Positions 37,378 through 44,775 of a stretch of 64,000 nucleotides of DNA are shown piece after piece. The notes below the pieces were generated by a model, which saw only the letters and a list, made by a program, of their open reading frames with translations, was not told the DNA's origin and did no database searches. Both the position numbers and the translations under genes were made by a program. Each line of letters begins with the position of its first letter. Position 1 is the stretch's first letter. The DNA is from Bacteroides pyogenes. GTDB taxonomy: Bacteria; Bacteroidota; Bacteroidia; Bacteroidales; Bacteroidaceae. Location of the stretch: the NCBI RefSeq assembly GCF_014196225.1, contig NZ_JACIDI010000001.1, positions 186,001-250,000 on the forward strand, read 5' to 3'.

Positions 37378-38424
37378 ATGTTTGCAGAAAAAATAATCGA
37401 CTGGTATGAAGTGCATAAACGGGAGCTTCCGTGGAGGGAGTCGTCCGACCCTTACCGTATCTGGGTTTCGGAGATTATCTTGCAGCAGACGCGTGTGGCG
37501 CAGGGGTATGATTACTTCCTGCGTTTCGTGGAGCGGTTTCCCGACGTGGAGTCGCTGGCTGCCGCACACGAGGACGAGGTGATGAAGTACTGGCAGGGGC
37601 TGGGCTATTACTCGCGCGCACGCAACCTGCATGCCGCCGCACGGAGCATGAACGGGGTTTTTCCGCGCACTTATCCCGAAGTGAGGGCTTTGAAGGGGGT
37701 GGGGGAGTACACTGCCGCGGCGGTGTGTTCGTTCGCCTACGGGATGCCTTATGCAGCGGTAGACGGCAATGTGTACAGGGTGCTCTCGCGTTTCTTCGGC
37801 ATCGATACGCCCATCGACTCTACGCAGGGCAAGAAGCTGTTTGCCGCATTGGCGCAGGAGGTAATGGACAAGCGGCGTCCGGGCGTGTACAATCAGGCGG
37901 TGATGGACTTCGGTGCGCTGCAATGCACGCCACGGTCGCCCGGTTGCGGGGAGTGCCCCCTTTCCGGCGGTTGCGCGGCTCTGGCGAAGGGAACCGTGGC
38001 GCAACTGCCGATGAAGCGGCATAAGACGAAGACGACCGACCGTTATTTTCATTATATGTTCGTGCGTGCGGGCGCGTATACTTATATAAAAAAGAGGACA
38101 GACGACGATATCTGGAAGAATCTTTTCGAGTTTCCGCTGATAGAGGCTCCCGTCCCGCTAAAGGAAGAGGAGCTGCTTGCCCACCCCCGCTTCAGAGAGT
38201 GGATTGCTCCGGGCGAGCGTCCCGCTGTGAGGCCGGTGCGCAAGAATGTGAAGCATGTGCTGTCTCACCGGGTGATCTACGCCGATTTCTACGAGGTGTC
38301 GCTGCCCGAAAGCTCGGCTTCGTTTGCCGGATACAGGAAGATACTTCTCGAAGACCTCGACAGCTTTGCCGTATCGAGGCTGATTCAGGCTTTCGTCGGC
38401 GATTCGTACGCCGGCGGAAGATAG
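37378..38424 (+). CDS. mutY: Adenine DNA glycosylase MutY
   Basis: Removes adenine opposite 8-oxoguanine. The 348-residue protein has the catalytic Glu32 in SEIILQQTRV, the helix-hairpin-helix LKGVGEYTAAAV with Asp129 of AVDGNVYRV, the iron-sulfur loop Cys183-X6-Cys190-X2-Cys193-X5-Cys199, and a C-terminal NUDIX-like domain for 8-oxoguanine recognition (RYFHYMFVRAGAYTYIKKR). All key residues are present. A TAAGTTTG -7 box lies at 37315-37322, divergent from the HU promoter. Downstream is ssb with its own promoter. Confidence 0.96.
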   Translation: MFAEKIIDWYEVHKRELPWRESSDPYRIWVSEIILQQTRVAQGYDYFLRFVERFPDVESLAAAHEDEVMKYWQGLGYYSRARNLHAAARSMNGVFPRTYPEVRALKGVGEYTAAAVCSFAYGMPYAAVDGNVYRVLSRFFGIDTPIDSTQGKKLFAALAQEVMDKRRPGVYNQAVMDFGALQCTPRSPGCGECPLSGGCAALAKGTVAQLPMKRHKTKTTDRYFHYMFVRAGAYTYIKKRTDDDIWKNLFEFPLIEAPVPLKEEELLAHPRFREWIAPGERPAVRPVRKNVKHVLSHRVIYADFYEVSLPESSASFAGYRKILLEDLDSFAVSRLIQAFVGDSYAGGR

Positions 38425-38486
38425 AAATATGGGGTGCAGGATATTCTCCGGGAAGTCTCGTCAACGATTAATATTTTTCGAAAGTC

Positions 38487-38518
38487 CTTGCATGCTACGA
38501 TTAGAATGTTTAATTTTG
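38487..38518 (+). promoter_or_regulatory. Promoter of the ssb gene
   Basis: CTTG -33 box (38487-38490), 20-base spacer, TAATTTTG -7 box (38511-38518); start codon 40 bases further on. Confidence 0.7.
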
Positions 38519-38558
38519 GCAGCGGAACAGAATGTTCTTTCATTAAATAAATACGTAT

Positions 38559-39179
38559 ATGTCAGTAAATAAAGTGATATTATTGGGCAACGTGGGACAA
38601 GACCCGCGCGTGAAATACTTCGATACAGGCTCGGCGGTAGCGACTTTCCCGTTGGCTACGACGGATCGTGCCTACACGCTGTCGAACGGAACACAGATTC
38701 CCGAGCGAACGGAATGGCACAACATCGTCGTGTCCAACCGCTTGGCAGAAGTGGTGGATAAATACGTGCACAAAGGCGACAAGCTTTACTTGGAGGGTAA
38801 GATCAGGACACGTTCGTACACCGACCAGTCGGGGGCTACGCGTTATATCACGGAAGTTTACGCGGACAATATGGAAATGCTGACTCCGAAAGGTGCAAGT
38901 ACGGGGGCTTCTGCGACCGCATCCGCTTCTTCGCAGATGGGGCAGGGAAACCCCTTGCCGCAGGGACAGACGCAGCCTTCGCAGGGGTACTCGCCGCAGG
39001 GGCAGCCTTTGCAGGGGCAATCATCGCAGGGATACTCATCGCAAGCTCAGCCTTCGCAGATGCAGCAGGGACAGACGCAACCTTCGCAAGGGTACTCGCC
39101 GCAGGGACAGCAGGGACCTATGCAGTCGCCGCAGGGGCAGCCCGCAGAAGATAATCCGGCAGATGACTTGCCGTTTTAA
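38559..39179 (+). CDS. ssb: Single-stranded DNA-binding protein
   Basis: Coats single-stranded DNA during replication and repair. The 206-residue protein has an OB fold (residues 1-110: NKVILLGNVGQDPRVKYFDTG, TEWHNIVVSNRLAEVVDKYVHKGD) and ends in the acidic tip DDLPF that recruits partner proteins. The linker (about 118-195) is unusually long and made of glutamine/glycine/serine/proline repeats such as QPSQGYSPQGQ, with related DNA copies in tandem. It is followed 22 bases later by gldE. Confidence 0.95.
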   Translation: MSVNKVILLGNVGQDPRVKYFDTGSAVATFPLATTDRAYTLSNGTQIPERTEWHNIVVSNRLAEVVDKYVHKGDKLYLEGKIRTRSYTDQSGATRYITEVYADNMEMLTPKGASTGASATASASSQMGQGNPLPQGQTQPSQGYSPQGQPLQGQSSQGYSSQAQPSQMQQGQTQPSQGYSPQGQQGPMQSPQGQPAEDNPADDLPF

Positions 39180-39201
39180 GTTTAACTAAAACCGAAACTC
39201 T

Positions 39202-40548
39202 TTGGACTCAGATGGTTATTTAAGCCAATTGGCTGACATTTTCAACGGTATCACCGTAAATACTCCTTCTTTTTCGGCCGTTGCGGCCATCATACTGGCG
39301 GGTGTGCTTCTACTCGCATCGGGCTTTGCTTCGGCTTCCGAGATAGCCTTTTTCTCGCTCTCGCCTTCCGACCTGAACGATATCGGAGAGCGCAATCATC
39401 CCTCCGACGAAAAGATAAGCACGCTTCTGGAGGACTCTCAACGCCTGCTGGCAACGATACTGATTACGAACAACTTCGTGAACGTGACCATCATCATGCT
39501 TTGCAACTTCTTCTTCATGCACGTGTTCGAGTTTCATTCGCCCTTGGCGGAGTTTCTGTTGCTCACTGTCATCCTTACGTTCCTGCTGCTGTTGTTCGGC
39601 GAAATCATCCCGAAGATTTATTCGGCGCAAAAGACACTGGCCTTCTGTCGGTTTGCCGCGCCGGGCATCCGGGTGTTGGAGAAAGTGTTCCATCCCGTGG
39701 CTACGGTGCTGGTGCGCTCCACCGCCTTCATGAACAAGTTTTTCGGGAGGAAAGGGCGCAATATCTCCGTCAGCGAGCTGTCGCATGCGCTGGAGCTGAC
39801 GGACAAGACGGAGATATCCGAAGAGACCAATATTCTGGAGGGCATCATCCGCTTCGGCGGGGAGACTGTGGAGGAGGTGATGACGCCCCGCCTCGACATG
39901 GTGGATCTGGATATACGCACTCCTTTTACGGAAGTGATCAGGTGTGTCATCGAGAACGCTTATTCGCGCATTCCGGTGTACTCCGAATCGCGCGACAACA
40001 TCAAGGGGGTGCTTTACATCAAAGACCTCTTGCCGCATCTCAACAAGGGCGACAACTTCCGTTGGCAGTCGCTCATACGTCCCGCCTACTTCGTTCCGGA
40101 GAAAAAAATGATAGACGACTTGCTGCGCGACTTTCAGGCGAATAAGATACATATAGCCATCGTGGTGGACGAGTTCGGAGGGACGTCGGGCATCGTGACG
40201 ATGGAGGACATCATCGAGGAAATCGTGGGCGAGATTCAGGACGAATACGACGAGGAAGAACGCACGTATGTGGTGGTGAACGACCATACTTGGATATTCG
40301 AGGCGAAGACGCTTCTGAGCGACTTCTACAAGATCGTGGAGGTGGGAGAGGACGAGTTTGCCAAGGTGGCGGGAGATGCCGACACGCTGGCGGGAATGTT
40401 GCTCGAGATAAAGGGCGAGTTTCCCGAACTGCACGAGAAAGTGGTGTACCGCAACTATGAGTTCGAGGTGCTCGAGATGGACAGCCGCCGCATCCTGAAG
40501 GTGAAGTTCACCGTTCTGCCCAAGCAAACCGAAGAACGGGAGGGCTGA
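39202..40548 (+). CDS. gldE: Gliding-motility-associated GldE-like CNNM/CBS protein
   Basis: A 448-residue HlyC/CorC-type membrane protein: several membrane segments in the first 190 residues (IILAGVLLLASGFASASEIAFF, TILITNNFVNVTIIML), a CBS pair (about 205-335, VMTPRLDMVDLDIRTPF and VDEFGGTSGIVTMEDIIEEI) and a CorC-type C-terminal domain. The homologue in gliding bacteria supports the Gld apparatus; in non-motile Bacteroides it is probably an ion or envelope protein. The start is a TTG at 39202 shortly after ssb, so translation may be inefficient; an internal start is not excluded. It overlaps almost directly with the PPTase gene, seven bases on. Confidence 0.88.
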   Translation: MDSDGYLSQLADIFNGITVNTPSFSAVAAIILAGVLLLASGFASASEIAFFSLSPSDLNDIGERNHPSDEKISTLLEDSQRLLATILITNNFVNVTIIMLCNFFFMHVFEFHSPLAEFLLLTVILTFLLLLFGEIIPKIYSAQKTLAFCRFAAPGIRVLEKVFHPVATVLVRSTAFMNKFFGRKGRNISVSELSHALELTDKTEISEETNILEGIIRFGGETVEEVMTPRLDMVDLDIRTPFTEVIRCVIENAYSRIPVYSESRDNIKGVLYIKDLLPHLNKGDNFRWQSLIRPAYFVPEKKMIDDLLRDFQANKIHIAIVVDEFGGTSGIVTMEDIIEEIVGEIQDEYDEEERTYVVVNDHTWIFEAKTLLSDFYKIVEVGEDEFAKVAGDADTLAGMLLEIKGEFPELHEKVVYRNYEFEVLEMDSRRILKVKFTVLPKQTEEREG

Positions 40549-40555
40549 CGGGCGG

Positions 40556-41209
40556 ATGGCTCTCGTGCTGGAACATAAGACGGAGCGGCTGCATTGGGCC
40601 GTCTGGCGGATGGACGAGATACCGGAGGCGTTGATTGCCTTGCTGCCTGCCGCATGCAGAGAAGAATACGGTCGGGAGTGCCGCAGCTTCGCTTCCGTGC
40701 AGAGGCGGCAGGAGTGGCTTTCGGTACGCGTATTGCTGCACGTGATGTGCCCGTCGGCCGGGCGTATTGCTTATTCTCCCCACGGTAAGCCGTTTCTCAC
40801 CGACCGTTCGGCTTCCATCGGCATATCGCATACCAAGGGCTATGCAGCCGTGATACTCAGTCCCGCATCCGCCGTGGGAATCGACATCGAACGTTATTCC
40901 TCTCGTGTGGACAGGGTTGCCTCGCGTTTCCTGCGCGAGGACGAACGCATATTGCCTTTCAGGGGCGAAACCCTCTGGAGCCTTTTGCTCCACTGGTCTG
41001 CCAAAGAAACCGTCTACAAGTGCATGGAGAACCCCTCCGCCGACCTCCGCCGGCTCCGCCTCTCGCATTTCGTTCCCGCCGAAGCCGGAGTGGTTGAGGT
41101 GCAAGAGTATGCCACCGGCGTGAATCAGGTGTTCGCGGTGGGCTATCGCCTGCATCCCGACTTCGTGTTGACGTGGACGGCGGAGAACGATTGCCCGAAA
41201 AGAGAGTAA
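40556..41209 (+). CDS. 4'-phosphopantetheinyl transferase superfamily protein
   Basis: Moves the phosphopantetheine arm of CoA to a carrier protein. The 217-residue protein is of the Sfp type with IGISHTKGYAAVIL, VGIDIERYSSRVDRV (metal-binding Asp and Glu) and WSAKETVYKCM. Substrate carrier protein is not visible in the window, so it is probably for acyl carrier protein or an aryl-polyene-type cluster elsewhere. It is the last gene of the mutY-ssb-gldE line. Its TAA is the first base group of a 66-bp repeat that continues downstream. Confidence 0.93.
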   Translation: MALVLEHKTERLHWAVWRMDEIPEALIALLPAACREEYGRECRSFASVQRRQEWLSVRVLLHVMCPSAGRIAYSPHGKPFLTDRSASIGISHTKGYAAVILSPASAVGIDIERYSSRVDRVASRFLREDERILPFRGETLWSLLLHWSAKETVYKCMENPSADLRRLRLSHFVPAEAGVVEVQEYATGVNQVFAVGYRLHPDFVLTWTAENDCPKRE

Positions 41210-41385
41210 CGGGTATCGCTTGGTCCGGTTCAAACTTTTTTATGTTTCCATCTTGCCTGAAAGACAGAAAAATAACCGGTATCGCTCTCTCCGGTTCAAA
41301 TCCTTTTGTCCGTTTGAAATCCTTTTTATCCGTTTCAAATCATTTTGTCCGTTTGAAATCCTTTTTCGTCGCCCGGTTTGTATCC
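41205..41385. repeat. Repeat array, 66-bp unit from the PPTase stop codon, then 20-bp units
   Basis: GTAACGGGTATCGCT (41206, containing the TAA stop) recurs as ATAACCGGTATCGCT at 41272, each followed by a TCCGGTTCAAA. After it come three 20-bp units of the form GTCCGTTTGAAATCCTTTTT (41307-41370). Confidence 0.82.
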
Positions 41386-41450
41386 GGATGTTTGCGGAAC
41401 ACTGCTCTCTTGAGAGGTTTTATTGCTCTGTCCGGTTTCAGGGGGGGGAA

Positions 41451-41794
41451 TTTTGTCTTTAGCTGCTTGTAGGCACTGCTTCGGGTTGAAGAAGTTCGGG
41501 TGGTGTCGGTTGGAGGCTTTTCCCGATTTGAGAGAATTTTGTCTTTAGCTGCTTGTAGGCACTGCTTCGGGTTGAAGAAGTTCGGGTGGTGTCGGTTGGA
41601 GGCTTTTCCCGATTTGAGAGAATTTTGTCTTTAGCTGCTTGTAGGCACTGCTTCGGGTTGAAGAAGTTCGGGTGGTGTCGGTTGGAGGCTTTTCCCGATT
41701 TGAGGGAATTTTGTCTTTAGCTGCTTGTAGGTACTGCTTCGGGTTGAAGAAGTTCGGGTGGTGTCGGTTGGAGGTTCTGTCCCGCTTGAAGAGC
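41451..41794. repeat. Tandem array, 86-bp unit, four nearly identical copies
   Basis: TTTTGTCTTTAGCTGCTTGT recurs at 41451, 41537, 41623 and 41709. Only a few positions differ. No open frame runs through it in a coding-like way. Confidence 0.93.
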
Positions 41795-41844
41795 GACTTG
41801 GTTTCGGTCGATTGGAGGTTCTGTCGTTGCCCGGTGAAGGTTTA

Positions 41845-41988
41845 TCTCAAAATCTCGTTGGAAAGTTTGGTTCGTGGTGACCTTCGTAACATCTTGCCTA
41901 ACGGATATTGCAAAAATCATTTTCTAACGGTCGCCATTGAAAAAACATGAAAAGAAGGCATTTAGGGGTCAATTACATTTTTGGGGGG
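41845..41988. mobile_element. MITE-like element, diverged copy 2
   Basis: Co-linear with the element at 11278-11418: TTTGGTTCGTGGT, TCGTAACATCTTGC, TTGCAAAA, TCATTTT, AGGCATTTA and a right end ACATTTTTGGGGGG. The terminal inverted repeats are more degraded here than in copy 1. Confidence 0.55.
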
Positions 41989-42170
41989 TATGTATCGACG
42001 ATAGTTCTTTGGGAAGACGGTACAAGAGGAATACCAGCATTTGTTGTTTTCTTTTTATGTATCGACGATTGTTCTTTGGGAGGGTGGTTTCTTCGCCGGA
42101 ATTTCTTCGAATCGCTTTCGGGCGATTTTGCAATTGGCAGATACGGATAGTGGAAAAGATGAAAAACGAA

Positions 42171-42201
42171 ATGTCCGGGCGAACTCGCTTCGACCGGACA
42201 T
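42171..42201 (-). terminator. Hairpin terminator downstream of the riboswitch
   Basis: ATGTCCGG pairs with CCGGACAT around a 15-base loop, followed on the minus strand by TTCGTTTTTC. It lies 138 bases beyond the riboswitch and would end a short transcript. Confidence 0.55.
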
Positions 42202-42338
42202 TGAAATAAACTTGGCAGAGTTTATTGTTTGATACATACTTTCTCTGAATCAGAGTGGTGAATAAAATGACAGACGAGAGTGTCCGGTTCATTAGATTCA
42301 ACGCTTTTTCCTCGAAAGCAGTGAACAGATTAACGCAT

Positions 42339-42515
42339 GGCAGGTCTTCTGACTTGTTCCTATTGCGGGCGCCTTCCCGGATTTCTTTCCAGTGGCTAAA
42401 GAAGATGTCGTTGCTCGCAACATTGGTATGGAACTCACAGCAGCGGGACTGTCCGGGATTTGCACCCGATTCCCTTTTAATTGCTCTGCCCGTAACGTGG
42501 GCGTCGCAAACCTAT
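42339..42515 (-). ncRNA. Cobalamin riboswitch without a recognisable downstream gene
   Basis: Read on the minus strand it has the class-defining elements in order: GGGAATCGGGTGCAAATCCC, GGACAGTCCCGCTGCTGTGA, the B12 box GCCACTGG and the closing AAGTCAGAAGACCTGCC. It is preceded by a promoter at 42522-42552. Downstream on the minus strand there is no B12 uptake or synthesis gene: a 110-codon frame (41969-42301) has no similarity I recognise and crosses the terminator hairpin, and then come repeats and the convergent PPTase gene. It should sense adenosyl- or another cobalamin in the RNA. Confidence 0.93.
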
Positions 42516-42521
42516 GCGTCA

Positions 42522-42552
42522 CAAAGATAGGCAGTTTATTTGTCTTTTGCAA
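42522..42552 (-). promoter_or_regulatory. Promoter of the riboswitch transcript
   Basis: TATCTTTG -7 box (42522-42529), 19-base spacer, TTGC -33 box (42549-42552), minus strand, so the riboswitch is probably still transcribed. Confidence 0.65.
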
Positions 42553-42626
42553 GAAAGTCGGCGGGATATGAAAAAAAAGAAGAAAAGCCTTTGATGAAAA
42601 ACGAAAGCAGCTTACCTTTGTGTTCG

Positions 42627-42910
42627 GTGTACGAAACCAACGGGTTGTTATGAAAGCTGCACGATGTCGTGGGGCATAGAGCGCCGGAGCACATGGTACG
42701 AAACCAAGTGCTGTTATGAAAGCTGCACGATATTGTGGGGTATAGGGTCCGAGCATGGTACGGAAACCAATGCGCTGTTATGAAAGCTGCACGTTGTCGT
42801 GGAGCATAGAGCGTCCCGAGCATGGTACGAAACCAACGTGTTGTTATGAAAGCTGCACGATATTGTGGGACATAGAGCGCCTGAGCATAGTATAAAATCA
42901 ACGAACTATT
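42627..42910 (+). repeat. Array of 64-66-bp units, each with a nine-codon frame copying the start region of the next gene
   Basis: Four frames of ATG plus eight codons and TAG start at 42650, 42716, 42780 and 42846: MKAARCRGA, MKAARYCGV, MKAARCRGA and MKAARYCGT. Each ATG sits in the context GTTATGAAAGC, like the real start at 42911 (ATTATGAAAGC). The units therefore look like duplications of the gene's start region. Units alternate in two types. Confidence 0.9.
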
Positions 42911-43855
42911 ATGAAAGCAGTTGTCAGAAGTTTTGTCTTTTTGTTTTGCGTGCCGCTGTGCGCCTGTAAGAACGGAAACGCTTCCAACACCCGGAGCTGC
43001 GGGGAAGCGGCGCAGGATACGGTGAAAGCAATCGTTTTGCCCGCCATTCCTCCCATGTTTACCACAATCGAGCAGCGGGCAGACTTTCTGGTAAAGCATT
43101 ACTGGGATAACGTGAACTTTGCCGACACGAATTATATTCATCACCCCGACGTGACGGAGCAGGCATGGGTGGACTACTGCGACCTGCTGAAGCATGTTCC
43201 TCTACCTGTGGCACAGGATGCCGTGCGGGTAACCATCGAGCGGACAGCGGCAGATAAGAAGATGTTTGTTTACATCACCGATCTGGCGGATAAATATTTG
43301 TACGACCCCAACTCGCCCATGCGCAACGAAGAGCACTACATCCCTGTGCTCGATGCGATGATCGCCTCCCCGTTGCTGGACGAGACGGAGAAGATACGTC
43401 CCCGCGCCCGCCGCGAACTGGCGCAGAAGAACCGTCGGGGCACAAAAGCGCTGGACTTCTCGTACACAACGGCGTCGGGCGCGCAGGGTTCTTTGTATGG
43501 CGTGAAGGCCGCCTATACGCTGCTCTTCATCAACAATCCCGGCTGCTACGCCTGTACGGCTGCTATCGAAGAGTTGAAGACTGCCCCGACCATCAGTTCC
43601 CTTCATCGCAACAACCGGCTTGCCGTTCTTTCCGTCTATCCGGACGATGAACCGGAAGAGTGGAAGAAGCATCTGGCGGATTTCCCGAAGAGCTGGATCA
43701 ACGGGTACGACAAGCACACGGCCATCAAAAACCGGCAAATCTACGACCTGAAAGCGATTCCCACCTTATACCTTCTCGACAGGGAAAAGAACGTGTTGTT
43801 GAAAGACGCTACCGTGCAGGCAATCGAGGAGTATCTCTCGACTACCGTTCGCTGA
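42911..43855 (+). CDS. DUF5106 thioredoxin-like lipoprotein
   Basis: A 314-residue envelope protein. The signal ends in LCAC (Cys19 lipidated). Residues 40-190 form the DUF5106 region (FLVKHYWDNVNFADT, EQAWVDYCDLL, YLYDPNSPMRNEEHY), and the C-terminal 130 residues are a thioredoxin-like domain with an active-site CYAC (NPGCYACTAAIEEL) and the cis-proline region AIPTLYLLD. It is probably a thiol-disulfide exchange protein at the inner face of the outer membrane or in the periplasm. It has four copies of its own start region in the repeat array upstream. Confidence 0.88.
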   Translation: MKAVVRSFVFLFCVPLCACKNGNASNTRSCGEAAQDTVKAIVLPAIPPMFTTIEQRADFLVKHYWDNVNFADTNYIHHPDVTEQAWVDYCDLLKHVPLPVAQDAVRVTIERTAADKKMFVYITDLADKYLYDPNSPMRNEEHYIPVLDAMIASPLLDETEKIRPRARRELAQKNRRGTKALDFSYTTASGAQGSLYGVKAAYTLLFINNPGCYACTAAIEELKTAPTISSLHRNNRLAVLSVYPDDEPEEWKKHLADFPKSWINGYDKHTAIKNRQIYDLKAIPTLYLLDREKNVLLKDATVQAIEEYLSTTVR

Positions 43856-43934
43856 AGTAGTTTGCTGTCGTGGGTCGTTTGTCTATGGGTAGTGCCGGCT
43901 CTTCCGACTACTGTTTGCTGAAGAAGCTTGCTGA

Positions 43935-44775
43935 TCGATGGCTTTTCTCTCCTCATCATAAAAAGAGCGGGAGGCTTCTATTGCTTTTCTTTGCCTGTTT
44001 GCTAACAGCGTATTTTTCTCCCCTCCGCATGGAAAGAGCAGGAGACCTCTATTTCCTTTTCTTTACTCTGTTTTGACAACGATTGTTTTTTACCGTGACT
44101 ACAAAGGATGAATCCGAAATGTCTGCGGTTGATACTTTTCATTCGTGACGTTTTTCTTTAATTTATGAATGGAGAAAACCTCAGACGCCGTTTCTTCGGA
44201 CTGATTCTTTTTTCCCTCATCATGAAAAGAGCGAGAGATTTCTATTGCTTTTCTTTGCCTGTTTGCTAACAGCGTATTTTTCTCCTTTCGCTATGAAAAG
44301 AGCAGGAGGCTTCTATCGCTTTTCTTTACTCTGTCTTGCCAACGATTGTTTTTTACCGTGACTACAAAGGATGAATCCGAAATGTCTGCGGTTGATACTT
44401 TTCATTCGTGATGTTTTTCTTTAATTTATGAATGGAGAAAACCTCAGATGCCGTTTCTTCGGACTGATTCTTTTTTCCCTCATCATGAAAAGAGCGAGAG
44501 ATTTCTATTGCTTTTCTTTGCCTGTTTGCTAACAGCGTATTTTTCTCCCCTCCGCATGGAAAGAGCAGGAGACCTCTATTTCCTTTTCTTTACTCTGTCT
44601 TGCCAACGATTGTTTTTTACCGTGACTACAAAGGATGAATCCGAAATGTCTGCGGTTGATACTTTTCATTCGTGATGTTTTTCTTTAATTTATGAATGGA
44701 GAAAACCTCAGACGCCGTTTCTTCGGACTGATTCTTTTTCCCCTCCGCATGAAAAGAGCAGGAGACTTCTATTTC
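43935..44775. repeat. Tandem array, 263-264-bp unit, about three copies, running into the kinase 3' end
   Basis: ACAAAGGATGAATCCGAAAT recurs at 44101, 44364 and 44628. Within one unit there are four blocks beginning with ATGAA or ATGGA, two of them clearly related (AAAGAGC...GAGA...CTATT), so the unit looks like an older tetramer of about 66 bases. The last copy includes the final codons and TAG of the histidine kinase at 44769 (minus strand). Confidence 0.9.

Noticed and set aside
41969..42301. 110-codon minus-strand frame behind the cobalamin riboswitch
   Set aside because: No recognisable family, basic low-quality composition, and it runs through a terminator hairpin and a short direct duplication; kept only as a remote possibility for the riboswitch target.
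43945..44675. Short hydrophobic plus-strand frames in the 264-bp array as small membrane proteins
   Set aside because: They depend on the repeat unit, differ in frame between copies and lack a consistent start.
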